Shown here one piece after another: positions 34,701 through 42,392 of a stretch of DNA of 64,000 nucleotides (within the stretch, counting starts at the first letter, position 1; every line of letters begins with the position of its first letter). The notes beneath the pieces were generated by a model, which worked only from the letters and a program-made list of their open reading frames with translations, made no database searches and had not been told where the DNA came from. The translations under genes and the position numbers were made by a program. Origin of the DNA: Gilvibacter sediminis (GTDB lineage: Bacteria; Bacteroidota; Bacteroidia; Flavobacteriales; Flavobacteriaceae); contig NZ_JAQQTE010000019.1 of NCBI RefSeq assembly GCF_028561565.1, forward strand, positions 144,586 to 208,585. The letters are read 5' to 3'.

Positions 34701-36237
34701 CTGCAGCGGTTCCAGTTAAAGTCAACCCGAAGTCATCTGCAGAAACATTGACGGCATCTTCATTGAAGATCACCGTATAATCAACACTCGTGGCGTTGGC
34801 TTCTGGATCTCCTACCAAAGAAGACGAGAGCACTATTGGAGGATCTGCACTGGTCACCCCTTCACAATGCTCAAAATTGTCTGCTCCTATATAATTGAAG
34901 GATCCCGAGATCGCAATTCGGATCTCATCTACATTGGTCAAGCTGTAATCTGCAGCACCGTCTGTAGCAAAATCAACGGTGAACCATCCTCCGTTACCTG
35001 AAAAGTCTGTCGGGAAACCTGTGGTCTTGGTAATGGTATAGACCGTCGCTCCGCCTAAAATTCCTGTAAGCGTTAAGGTTCCGTCATCGGTTGGGTTGGT
35101 TCCTCCATCAGAAGAAGCGTAGAAATCCATCGCTTCAATATTGAACTCCTCGCCACCAGAGGTAGCAATGGAATAGGTTTTATCCGTGCCCAGATCAGCA
35201 TCATTGTCTAAGAATTGATCGGAACCCGACGAGCCGCCTCCAGCAAAAAAGCCGACGGCAAAAGAATCACCCGGGGTCTCGAAGGCAACACCGTTACTGG
35301 AGAACACTGAATCGTCAGCAACAAAACTTTCAAAGGTCTCTTGAAAACAACGCGTAACCACATGATCCTCTCCTGCTGTAAAGGCGGGGGCTGGAGTGTT
35401 TCCAGCTGTATCTTCTATATCATTTGATGCAGAAAGGTCTACACTAACGGTTCCTTCTCCAGCGATGTTATCAACTGTGATGGTGTAAGTACTAACACTT
35501 CCGCTAATGGCGGTAAGGTTTGCGGTGGTTCCCACAGCATCTAAAACAAAATCGTCTAGGGTAACGTTAATGGCCTCTTCATTGAAGTTCACCAAAAAGT
35601 CTACGCTGGTAGCTGTGCTCGTTGGAGACCCTACCACAGTGATGGTCTGTACAAAGGGCGGATCTGTCTCTAAAATTTCACTGTCTATAATAAAATCATC
35701 TAAGGCCACATATTGCAGTGTTCCTTGTAAGGTGATCACCAGTTCATCGATGTTCAAAATGCTGTAATCTGCTCCAGGCTCTGTCGCAAAATCGAGCTCA
35801 AAGAATCCTTCATTGACTGAAAAATCCGTGGGAAATCCGCTGGTCTTGGTATAGGTCCACACGGTCGCGCCAGCAAGTTTTCCTTCATACAGCACACTCT
35901 GGCCTGCCGTAGGGTTGTTTCCTGTAGCGCTATCGGAAACATACATGTCTACAGATTGGAGGGTAAAAGCATCACCTCCTGTGGTTATGGAATACGACGC
36001 ACCAGTAGTGGCGATTCCAAGATTATCCATAAACTTATCAGATCCGCCCGCACCAGCATTAGCAAAGGTGGTAACGTCAAAGTCTGTGTTGCTGGAACTG
36101 AAGGTCTTTCCATCTAGCGCAAAGCTATCCGTGCCATCAGCCAGAGCTTCAAAGTCTTCCGTAAATTGAGCATGAGCTGTTGTCACTGTTAAAAGCAATA
36201 TAAAGCTCGCACGTAAAAAAGTGTAAAGTAGTTTCAT
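31741..36237 (-). CDS. Very large modular T9SS-secreted adhesin-like protein
   Basis: A 1498-residue protein with a signal peptide (MKLLYTFLRASFILLLTVTTAHAQ). Three tandem copies of a 160-residue beta module (FTEDFEAL, FQETFESF, FVETFESL; each with a GSDKF-like loop, SVDMYVSS/SMDFYASS-like strands and ...VDEIRI.ISG.) are seen at about 25-190, 300-460 and 570-735; the first two are each followed by an Ig-like domain (SVDFLVNFNEEAINVTLDDF and SVDYTVIFNEDAVNVSADDF). A HYR domain with a long insertion and a 550-residue C-terminal module shared with the M36 peptidase follow, ending in the sorting domain (YPNPAQDNITL, YSLRLIKE). No catalytic residues; adhesion or carbohydrate binding is the likely role. 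Start at the second in-frame ATG since the first adds nine codons before the signal. Confidence 0.88.
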   Translation of the reverse strand: MKLLYTFLRASFILLLTVTTAHAQFTEDFEALADGTDSFALDGKTFSSSNTDFDVTTFANAGAGGSDKFMDNLGIATTGASYSITTGGDAFTLQSVDMYVSDSATGNNPTAGQSVLYEGKLAGATVWTYTKTSGFPTDFSVNEGFFELDFATEPGADYSILNIDELVITLQGTLQYVALDDFIIDSEILETDPPFVQTITVVGSPTSTATSVDFLVNFNEEAINVTLDDFVLDAVGTTANLTAISGSVSTYTITVDNIAGEGTVSVDLSASNDIEDTAGNTPAPAFTAGEDHVVTRCFQETFESFVADDSVFSSNGVAFETPGDSFAVGFFAGGGSSGSDQFLDNDADLGTDKTYSIATSGGEEFNIEAMDFYASSDGGTNPTDDGTLTLTGILGGATVYTITKTTGFPTDFSGNGGWFTVDFATDGAADYSLTNVDEIRIAISGSFNYIGADNFEHCEGVTSADPPIVLSSSLVGDPEANATSVDYTVIFNEDAVNVSADDFGLTLTGTAAGTIDNVSGSANTYTVSISGISGEGSLRLDLLSGTDIEDLDGNTPPDAFTEGEVHLVSSCFVETFESLALDANIWTRAGVPFTTSSANFSVDEFIGAGAGASDRYLDNVDDQGVDKTYSISVTNPALIYMESFEVFVSSEADGANPTNDGSLTIRGLLDGVEVYSFTKTGSFPTTFGSTSGFSTVDFATDGASDFSGEDVDEVEITISGSFIYVAVDNFKFCEDVVAPIAVCQDVTAELGADGTVLVAPTDADGGTTDNAARFYLGFETTGFDSETTAGSTAADYGGNTFLINEFAFTVQVTGDYTPVATGTSASDGNVLTFFNAKPDLGTNLFASPNYLGFVNYNNAGVLTASTDGATFSFEAGQTYFMHVLIPNPGAFGMSTVSWDMSIIADAPLEYSCSDVGTITETLYAFDDAGNIDSCSTDITVSARITDWDGGAWTDGVPDLGAIALFSGDYDTVTGSIESCSCVIGTGTVTVNAGDYLLATEDITIGINGNLVVEHEGSVVQTLETAITTNLGTISVRKTTPSLSLRDFSILGSPMSMQTDAALYDPTRVRMFSHNTLNFVPNADVTAAFPSAENFADDNGDNWSPFTGTLNVAEGYMFRRRGTDPGASGVFDIEFNTGTLNSGALDIAAVFNTDQNSSPNIISNPYASAIDADAFIAANSTIISTLYFWEHLTAPSAAYPGYNDLNYDMGDISMYTTGSGGVAAANGGAAPTGFISSAQGFGYKAAAAGTVSFANAMRVTGPNDTFRMTEPVQRDRIWLNLTNETYELRSQALIAFVDDATEAMEPHFDAKRLATPVSLYSELLTGEELAINGLPSWDIEAEVSLGMSSMIEADAVFRISIADMEFHNMPADTQVYLIDRELNTQTNLTQGDYVFRALDGTYDNRFSLVFEERVLSVDDESLQLVGLYPNPAQDNITLNAPNGVILENVIIYDIRGRQIAQHELSGDQASISVSELEAAVYILSVKTDSGVYSLRLIKE

Positions 36238-36329
36238 TGTTAATTGGTTTGGACCTGTGCTCACCTCAATGATCTGAATTAGGTAGATATGCCCGTGTCC
36301 GGTTCGTTTTAATTTTACATCTTAGCACT

Positions 36330-37325
36330 ATGAATTCGACAAATGATTTTGCGGATCTTTTTGATAAGATGCTCAATGCGCAAACCGAAGCAGAAGAGAT
36401 CACTGCTGCTTTAGCATTGGCAGATCACTACCAAACACTTCTGGAAACCCACGCCCTTGCTCAAGATTTCTCCAATAAAGAAGAGACCTTTTTAGAAGGA
36501 GGGGTGGCCTTAGCCTCGCAATATGCCTTAGACTGTTTACGCGATCCTTTGCGAACCACACGCTTTATTGTGGGAACCTATCAGGCCATTAAGGACCAAT
36601 TGACTCAAAACAATAGCGTGAATCTGCTTTACGCTGGATGCGGACCAGCAGCACCTTTAGTGCTACCACTACTGCATCGTTTTGCGAGCAAAGAGATTCG
36701 CGTAAGTCTTTTAGACATTACCGAAAGTTCAATAAAAGCAGTAAAGAGTTTGGTCCATGCCTTGGACCTCCAGGGGTATATTGTGGAATATATCACTGCG
36801 GATGCAATCACCTACAAGGCACCTCAAGAGCACTTTGACATCATGGTTTCTGAAACCATGGACAAAGGTCTCACAAGAGAACCTCAGGTAAGGATCATGC
36901 AAAACCTCATTCCCCAATTAAAAGAAAATGGCCTGTTTATTCCACAGGCTATTGATGTTTACGGGGAGCTTACTTTCTATGGCAAAGAACCTTACTTTGA
37001 CCTTTATAAGGATTTACAAAGTTTGGGACCTTGCTATAAAACAGCTCTTAAAAAGAAACTGTTCAGCATTGCTCAGGATGTGACCAATGATCAGCCTTAT
37101 GAGTTTACTTCTGATGCAATCGAAATTCCATCAGATCTTTCACAGACTCCTGACGCCGCGGTTTATGCCGAAATTCAAGTTTACAAAGAACGTATTTTGC
37201 CCAAGGCAAAATCTCTGATTAGCAATTCATATTGCATTCGCTCTCTGTTGGGGGGAGAAAACAAACACTTTAAATATCATTACACGACCCAAGGAACTCC
37301 TTCTTGGGAGCTCCGGATCGAGTAA
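36330..37325 (+). CDS. PRMT-like class I methyltransferase (copy A)
   Basis: A 331-residue enzyme. SAM motif I is YAGCGPAAP (Y101-), followed by an acidic strand-2 end (SLLDITESS). The residues SETMDKGLTRE (S174-E184) have two glutamates nine residues apart (E175, E184) followed by a hydrophobic helix and GLFIPQ, the same layout as the double-E loop of protein arginine methyltransferases (SEWMGYCLFYE in PRMT1, SELLGSFADNE in PRMT5). The N-terminal 90 residues are helical and the C-terminal part (200-331) would be the substrate-binding beta region. No THW motif was found. The paralog at 39253-40284 aligns over the first 185 residues. Divergent from the modular protein; no promoter recognised. 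Confidence 0.7.
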   Translation: MNSTNDFADLFDKMLNAQTEAEEITAALALADHYQTLLETHALAQDFSNKEETFLEGGVALASQYALDCLRDPLRTTRFIVGTYQAIKDQLTQNNSVNLLYAGCGPAAPLVLPLLHRFASKEIRVSLLDITESSIKAVKSLVHALDLQGYIVEYITADAITYKAPQEHFDIMVSETMDKGLTREPQVRIMQNLIPQLKENGLFIPQAIDVYGELTFYGKEPYFDLYKDLQSLGPCYKTALKKKLFSIAQDVTNDQPYEFTSDAIEIPSDLSQTPDAAVYAEIQVYKERILPKAKSLISNSYCIRSLLGGENKHFKYHYTTQGTPSWELRIE

Positions 37326-37341
37326 AATCGTAATAGTTGAT

Positions 37342-37890
37342 TTAAGATCTAGAAGGGAATATACCTGTTAAGGCAATAATCCAAGTTATAGTCAAATACG
37401 GCTGCATATTATTGAACGCAGTGCTCCCACCTGTGAAACCTACATTCAATCCGTTCAATTGTTGATCTGGCGTCGCAGAGTTATATCCCAATGAAGGCAC
37501 AAAAGAACGCCCAGATTGTTGCCCAGGAGTTGCTAATGAAGCACCTGTAAAAGCTGAACTGGTATCTGCGTTGGCACTACTAACGCTCAGCGCTGCTGCA
37601 TGCGAGTGCGAAGGCAAATTTGCCACAGTTAAAGTCGTTGTAGCGGTACCTGATCTTTGACCAATACTGTAAGAAGGCAATCCCGGTCCGGAACCTTCAT
37701 GAATGGCAACACGACCTCTGAGGTCTGGTAAGGCGAAAGTAGTTCTCCCATCCCCTCCGTAAATAGTTCCTAGCAGGGAAAATAAGGCTGTGTTTGATGC
37801 TATTGAAAGTAATGTCCCGTCACATTTAGCCCACCCTACGGGTGCAAAATTAAATCCAACGCATTGGATTTGTCCAATAAATGGCTCCAT
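37342..37890 (-). CDS. Phage tail-collar domain protein (MdpB-like), copy 1
   Basis: A 182-residue microcystin-dependent-protein/tail-collar family member: MEPFIGQIQCVGFNFAPVGWAKCDG, ALFSLLGTIYGGDGRTTFALPDLRGRVAIHEG and NLPSHSH are the collar signature, then a variable region rich in S/T/A and the terminal NMQPYLTITWIIALTGIFPSR. There is no signal peptide. It follows the Tat-signal gene by 17 bases on the same strand, so both are co-transcribed. Stand-alone collar proteins like this occur outside prophages; their role is unsettled. No tail, capsid or lysis gene lies nearby. Confidence 0.9.
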   Translation of the reverse strand: MEPFIGQIQCVGFNFAPVGWAKCDGTLLSIASNTALFSLLGTIYGGDGRTTFALPDLRGRVAIHEGSGPGLPSYSIGQRSGTATTTLTVANLPSHSHAAALSVSSANADTSSAFTGASLATPGQQSGRSFVPSLGYNSATPDQQLNGLNVGFTGGSTAFNNMQPYLTITWIIALTGIFPSRS

Positions 37891-37907
37891 AAAAAATGCG
37901 GTTTAAA

Positions 37908-38456
37908 TTAAAGTGAAAAATTAAGATTAATGGTGTTGTTGGTGAGCCCGTGGCTCGTTGTGGGGAGTGTTTTATCTCCTAAAACGTTGTGCTTTGCCCA
38001 ATGGGATGCGTGGGCGTGCGCAAAATTCTGATTAACACAAAGCAAACCATAGTTTTCGCGCCCGTTTTTAGAGATTCGGAAATAAAAACGTGGTAATTCT
38101 CCTTCCTTACGCCCTGGCCAGTCGCTTTTAAAGCTGTAATCGCCATTGGCATCGGTATGAAAATAACCGCGTTTGAGTTTCCAGTTGGAATTCGCGTCTT
38201 TAAACCACACTTCAACCTTAGCATTGGCTACAGGTAGAAGCGTTGTTCCGTCGAGAATTTGTCCTTTTATATTTAAGTATTTACCGAGTTTTAACCCTGC
38301 TCTAAAATCTGTTTTACTGTCAGAAATTGAGGAATAACCCGGAAAATCGTTAAGAGTGTCGGTGTTGGCTAAGGTTGCCGTTCCTATTAAAGATAGGCCT
38401 ACAGAGGCAGCCGCTGTAGTGCGCAAGAAATTGCGTCTGGAGTTGTTTGGTCCCAT
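37908..38456 (-). CDS. Tat-exported intradiol dioxygenase-fold protein lacking iron ligands
   Basis: A 182-residue protein starting with a twin-arginine signal (SRRNFLRTTAAASVGLSLIG, about 6-30). The mature part follows the beta-sandwich of intradiol ring-cleavage dioxygenases: KGQILDGTTLLPVANAKVEVWFKDANSNW, GYFHTDANGDYSFKSDWPGR and FYFRISKNG. In active enzymes two tyrosines and two histidines bind ferric iron; the HIHF-type strand here reads PRFYFRIS, without histidine. Histidines near the C terminus (AHAHASHWAKHN) might bind a metal differently. It leads the two-gene unit with the collar protein. Function unknown. Confidence 0.75.
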   Translation of the reverse strand: MGPNNSRRNFLRTTAAASVGLSLIGTATLANTDTLNDFPGYSSISDSKTDFRAGLKLGKYLNIKGQILDGTTLLPVANAKVEVWFKDANSNWKLKRGYFHTDANGDYSFKSDWPGRKEGELPRFYFRISKNGRENYGLLCVNQNFAHAHASHWAKHNVLGDKTLPTTSHGLTNNTINLNFSL

Positions 38457-38511
38457 AATGATGGTTAGTTACGTTTATAAAGTTATGAAAATAAAATGGT
38501 TATTAAAGAAA

Positions 38512-38538
38512 AAGAGCTACTCTATTGGAGCAGCTCTT
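38512..38538 (-). terminator. Terminator after collar gene 2
   Basis: AAGAGCTACTC (38512-38522) pairs with GAGCAGCTCTT (38528-38538) with one A-C mismatch; a T-rich tract follows on the minus strand. It separates collar copy 2 from the Tat/collar-1 unit. Confidence 0.65.
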
Positions 38539-38564
38539 TCCTCGAATCTGAACGAACACCACTT

Positions 38565-39119
38565 TTAATTTCTCGAAGGATATACCCCTTGTAATGCAAT
38601 GATGTAGTTCACAACCTGATAAGGTTGCATATTGTTAGCTGGCGCCCCATTACCTGTTAGGTTGGTTTCTACAGAACCCGTATTTAAGGTAACATCTGGA
38701 GCCGCGGCATTAAAGCCTTGTGTTGCTGTAAAAGTTCTTCCTGATAAGCTTCCAGGAGTTGCAATGCTTGAGTTCGCTGTTGCTGCAGACTGGCTAGCGT
38801 CTGCAGAGCTTACTTTTAGGCTTGCTGCGTGGTTGTGGGCGGGTAAGTTGGCAACTTGAAGAACAGTGCTTTCTGAACCTGAAAGCTGACCTAATTGTCT
38901 GGGTGATAGTCCAGGGCCGTTTCCGTTACCAATAGGAGTACGACCCCTAAGGTCTGGCAGTCCAAAAGTGGTCCTTCCATCACCTCCATAAGTGGTACCT
39001 AATATTGAAAAGAGTGCTGTGTGTGTATTGATTGCTAAAAGCTGTCCCTCACATAGCGCCCAGCCTCTGGGAGCGAAGTTCCCAGCGAACATGATAATTT
39101 CTCCGATAAATGGATCCAT
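38565..39119 (-). CDS. Phage tail-collar domain protein (MdpB-like), copy 2
   Basis: A 184-residue paralog of the collar protein at 37342-37890, with the signature MDPFIGEIIMFAGNFAPRGWALCEG, GTTYGGDGRTTFGLPDLRGRTPIGNG, NLPAHNHAASL and NMQPYQVVNYIIALQGVYPSR. The two share well over half of the residues in the conserved parts and differ most in the central S/T/A-rich stretch. Its own terminator follows (38512-38538), so it is transcribed alone, 131 bases away from the divergent methyltransferase B. Confidence 0.9.
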   Translation of the reverse strand: MDPFIGEIIMFAGNFAPRGWALCEGQLLAINTHTALFSILGTTYGGDGRTTFGLPDLRGRTPIGNGNGPGLSPRQLGQLSGSESTVLQVANLPAHNHAASLKVSSADASQSAATANSSIATPGSLSGRTFTATQGFNAAAPDVTLNTGSVETNLTGNGAPANNMQPYQVVNYIIALQGVYPSRN

Positions 39120-39252
39120 AATAATGATTTAGTTGATTAGTAATGCTTTAGAGCTGTTAAATGCTTCTTTTGTAAAACTAGTTTGCCACTATATCTTAGG
39201 TAAGGGTATAAATACGTGTTTTGAATTTTGCGGGAAATCTTAACTTCGTTCC

Positions 39253-40284
39253 ATGAAGAATTCCAAAGACACGTTGCGACAGATCGCAGATAATTTATAC
39301 AATCCAGAGCTCCATTACCAAGACCTATACAATGCCTGCCAAAACTACAAGGACTTGTTAATGCAGATCACGGAGATCACTTTTGAGGACGATACACACC
39401 GCAATGATATCTATACAGCTGCCGGACGAGCCGTCGGCACCGAATGGGCTATTCGCTGCGTGGAGGATATTATGAGAACGCGTGCCTATTGTCAAGGCGT
39501 ATTTCAAGCGGTCTTAGATCTACTAGAAACCAAAAAGTGTGTGCGTTTGATCTATGCTGGCACTGGGCCTTTTGCCACTTTGGTCTTACCCTTGATCACT
39601 AGATTTTCTTCTGATGAGTTACAACTCGACCTTATGGAGATCAATCCAGAGAGCGCCAATCACCTTAAAAAAGTATTGGCCCATTTTGAAGCCGAAGATT
39701 ACATCCGCAACCTCATCATAACAGACGCAACGACCTATCAAGTAGATGATCCAGAATCAGTTGATATCCTCTTGAGTGAAACCATGCAGGCAGGTTTAAA
39801 TAAGGAACATCAGGTAGCTATTTGTTACAATCTAATTCCGCAACTACCAGCAGAGACTATAATGATCCCCGAACAGATCATTTTAAAACTCTACGCAGTA
39901 AATCAAGAAAAGCATCAACAATACAAAACCTCATTAAACCCAGAAACAGTACCCAAATTCTATGAAGATCTGGGAACTTTGTATACCCTGGACGCGCCCA
40001 ACATTTTGTCCCAACATGAGCAGATCAATGCTATGGGGGCTTCGGCAACATTTGAGCCCGTGACATTAGAAATTCCTAAAGACACGCACAGAAAATACCA
40101 TCAGTTGACCATCGCAACGCAGATCATGCTTTATAAGGACATCGAATTAAAGCTGGAAGATTCTGGGCTCACCGCCCTGCGTATCTTACAACCACTTAAT
40201 CCCATGATGCAAACCGTAAAGAACTTGCGTAGCACCTATTACACCGGAGAAAACCCCGGCTTGGATTTTGAGATGAACGTATAA
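39253..40284 (+). CDS. PRMT-like class I methyltransferase (copy B)
   Basis: A 343-residue paralog of the methyltransferase at 36330-37325. Motif I reads YAGTGPFAT (from Y101) and the strand-2 acid is in LMEINPES. The double-E equivalent is SETMQAGLNKE (E176, E185), with the same spacing of nine as in protein arginine methyltransferases, followed by LIPQLPAETIMIPEQ. The C-terminal third (about 205-343) is divergent from copy A but keeps the order of hydrophobic strands. The gene is solitary on the plus strand between collar copy 2 and the terminator that it shares with the nqr operon. Confidence 0.7.
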   Translation: MKNSKDTLRQIADNLYNPELHYQDLYNACQNYKDLLMQITEITFEDDTHRNDIYTAAGRAVGTEWAIRCVEDIMRTRAYCQGVFQAVLDLLETKKCVRLIYAGTGPFATLVLPLITRFSSDELQLDLMEINPESANHLKKVLAHFEAEDYIRNLIITDATTYQVDDPESVDILLSETMQAGLNKEHQVAICYNLIPQLPAETIMIPEQIILKLYAVNQEKHQQYKTSLNPETVPKFYEDLGTLYTLDAPNILSQHEQINAMGASATFEPVTLEIPKDTHRKYHQLTIATQIMLYKDIELKLEDSGLTALRILQPLNPMMQTVKNLRSTYYTGENPGLDFEMNV

Positions 40285-40285
40285 A

Positions 40286-40321
40286 AAAACCCTCGGCAAA
40301 AACCGAGGGTTACTTTTTTAA
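40286..40321. terminator. Bidirectional terminator between methyltransferase B and nqrF
   Basis: ACCCTCGG (40292-40299) with CCGAGGGT (40306-40313), flanked by A-runs on the left and a T-run on the right, so it can stop transcripts from both converging genes. Confidence 0.9.
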
Positions 40322-40332
40322 AAGTGTCTGGA

Positions 40333-41640
40333 TTATCCTCCAAAGTCATCAAAGCGGATATTCTCATCTGGGATACCAAAATCTTCTCCCATCTTCTGCA
40401 CCGCCTTATTCATAAGTGGTGGTCCACAGAAATACAATTCAATATCCTCTGGAGCTTCGTGGTGGTTCAAATAATTGTCGATCACACATTGGTGAACAAA
40501 TCCAACAAAACCGTCTCCAGGAGCATCTAGGCTCTCTTTTACTTTCCAGTTGTCTTCTTCTAATGGCTCAGATAGCGCCAAGTAGAACTTAAAGTTCGGG
40601 AACTCACGCTCTAGCTCGTTAAAGTGCTCCAAGTAGAACAACTCACGCTTAGAACGCCCACCGTACCAATAAGTCACCTTACGACCCGTCTTTAAGGTCT
40701 TGAATAGGTGATACAAGTGTGAACGCATTGGCGCCATACCTGCTCCACCACCAACATAAAGCATCTCCGCTTCACTGTGATTGATGAAGAATTCACCGTA
40801 AGGTCCTGAAATGGTTACTTTGTCTCCTGGCTTCTGCGCGAAGATATAAGAAGAAGCAACACCTGGGTTTACGTTCATCCATTGGTTCTTAGCACGATCC
40901 CATGGTGGAGTCGCAATACGCACGTTAAGCATGATCTCACGCCCTTCTGCAGGGTAAGAGGCCATAGAATAAGCGCGCTCTACTGTTTCTGTATTTTTCA
41001 TCACCAATGGCCAAAGTCCAAACTTGTCCCATTCCATCTGGAATTTATCTGGAGTCTCGTGTTCCTCTGGGTGAGCCGTGATGTCCATATCGCTGTACTT
41101 GATCTCACATGGAGGGATCTCGATCTGGATGTATCCACCGGCCTTGTAGTTCATATCCTCAGGGATCTCAACTACGAATTCTTTAATGAAGGAAGCTACG
41201 TTGTAGTTACGCACTACAGTGGCTTCCCACTTTTTAATACCAAACACCTCTTCTGGGATGGTGATATTCATGTCTTGTTTTACCTTCACCTGGCAAGCCA
41301 AACGCGCTCCTGATTTAAGCTCTTTACGCGTAAAGTGTGGGGTCTCTGTTGGCAATGCTTCTCCTCCACCTTCTAAAACGTGGCATTCACATTGAATACA
41401 GGTTCCTCCACCTCCACAGGCAGATGGTAAAAAGATCTTCGAGTTTCCTAAGGTGCTCAATAATGTGCTTCCTGAAGGAACTTCAATTTCTTTTTCGCCG
41501 TTGATCGTAATGGTCACAGGACCCGATGGCGATAGTTTTTCTTTGGTGAACAACAATAGGGCAACCAACAACAAGACCAGTACCAAGAAGGCAACGATCG
41601 TGGCCCCTATTACTCCTAAACTTACTTCTAGTATAAACAT
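40333..41640 (-). CDS. nqrF: Na+-translocating NADH:quinone reductase subunit F
   Basis: Electron-input subunit of the sodium pump; binds NADH, FAD and a 2Fe-2S cluster. The membrane helix is at 10-31; cluster ligands C75, C81, C84 and C116 match the spacing of the Vibrio protein (70, 76, 79, 111). [11 protein letters not shown] (FAD) and [14 protein letters not shown] (NADH) follow in the reductase domain, and the end is [11 protein letters not shown]. Last gene of the operon, one base after nqrE; 435 residues, slightly longer than usual. Confidence 0.98.
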   Translation of the reverse strand: MFILEVSLGVIGATIVAFLVLVLLLVALLLFTKEKLSPSGPVTITINGEKEIEVPSGSTLLSTLGNSKIFLPSACGGGGTCIQCECHVLEGGGEALPTETPHFTRKELKSGARLACQVKVKQDMNITIPEEVFGIKKWEATVVRNYNVASFIKEFVVEIPEDMNYKAGGYIQIEIPPCEIKYSDMDITAHPEEHETPDKFQMEWDKFGLWPLVMKNTETVERAYSMASYPAEGREIMLNVRIATPPWDRAKNQWMNVNPGVASSYIFAQKPGDKVTISGPYGEFFINHSEAEMLYVGGGAGMAPMRSHLYHLFKTLKTGRKVTYWYGGRSKRELFYLEHFNELEREFPNFKFYLALSEPLEEDNWKVKESLDAPGDGFVGFVHQCVIDNYLNHHEAPEDIELYFCGPPLMNKAVQKMGEDFGIPDENIRFDDFGG

Positions 41641-41641
41641 A

Positions 41642-42373
41642 TTAAGGGTTCATTACATCCAAAGCAGCAGTTGCTTCGGCCGTTTGTTCTGATTTTTCTT
41701 TTTCTAACTCATCTCCAGCAGCAGTATCAGTTTGCTCAGCAGCAGGTGCATCATCACCTTCTGGAAGCATACCTCCGAAGCTCATAAAACCAATAGCCAT
41801 AAGACCGGTAATGATGAAGGTGATTCCCAAACCACGAAGTGGCGCTGGTACGTTTGAGTAACGGATCTTCTCACGAATTGCAGCGATAGCCACAATAGCA
41901 AGGAACCAACCGATTCCAGAGCTAAATCCGTAGTTCAACGCAAGCCCGAAAGAAGCGATCTCACGAGATTGCATGAAAAGTGAGCCTCCAAGGATCGCAC
42001 AGTTTACCGCGATAAGCGGCAAGAAGATCCCAAGGGAGTTGTATAATGATGGAGAGAATTTCTCTACAACGATCTCTACCAATTGTACCATAGTAGCAAT
42101 CGTAGCAATAAAGAGAATAAAACTCAAAAAGCTCAAGTCATAAGTAGCGTACTCTTCTCCCAACCAGCTCAAAGCACCTTCTTGTAAGATATAGGTGTCT
42201 AGCAACCAGTTGATCGGTACGGTCACGGTCAATACAAAGATAACCGCAGCTCCAAGGCCCACAGCAGTAGATACTTTCTTAGATACTGCCAAATACGAGC
42301 ACATACCCAAGAAGTAAGCGAACACCATGTTCTCTACAAAGATGGATTTAAAAAATAATTCAATGTGTTCCAT
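41642..42373 (-). CDS. nqrE: Na+-translocating NADH:quinone reductase subunit E, with acidic tail
   Basis: Integral membrane subunit, six helices, 243 residues. Conserved cysteines C25 (GMCSYLAVS) and C125 (AVNCAILGG) correspond to those that, with NqrD, hold the inter-subunit 2Fe-2S cluster. The usual protein of about 200 residues ends near residue 203 (FGGML); here a 40-residue, strongly acidic and A/E/D/T-rich tail follows. It is in frame and reads to the stop without any sign of frameshift. Confidence 0.96.
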   Translation of the reverse strand: MEHIELFFKSIFVENMVFAYFLGMCSYLAVSKKVSTAVGLGAAVIFVLTVTVPINWLLDTYILQEGALSWLGEEYATYDLSFLSFILFIATIATMVQLVEIVVEKFSPSLYNSLGIFLPLIAVNCAILGGSLFMQSREIASFGLALNYGFSSGIGWFLAIVAIAAIREKIRYSNVPAPLRGLGITFIITGLMAIGFMSFGGMLPEGDDAPAAEQTDTAAGDELEKEKSEQTAEATAALDVMNP

Positions 42374-42392
42374 AATTTCTGTTCTTTAAGGC

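Noticed and set aside
37342-39119. Prophage remnant suggested by tail-collar genes
   Set aside because: No capsid, tail tube, portal, lysis or integrase gene lies nearby, and base composition and spacing are like the rest; stand-alone collar proteins are known outside phages.
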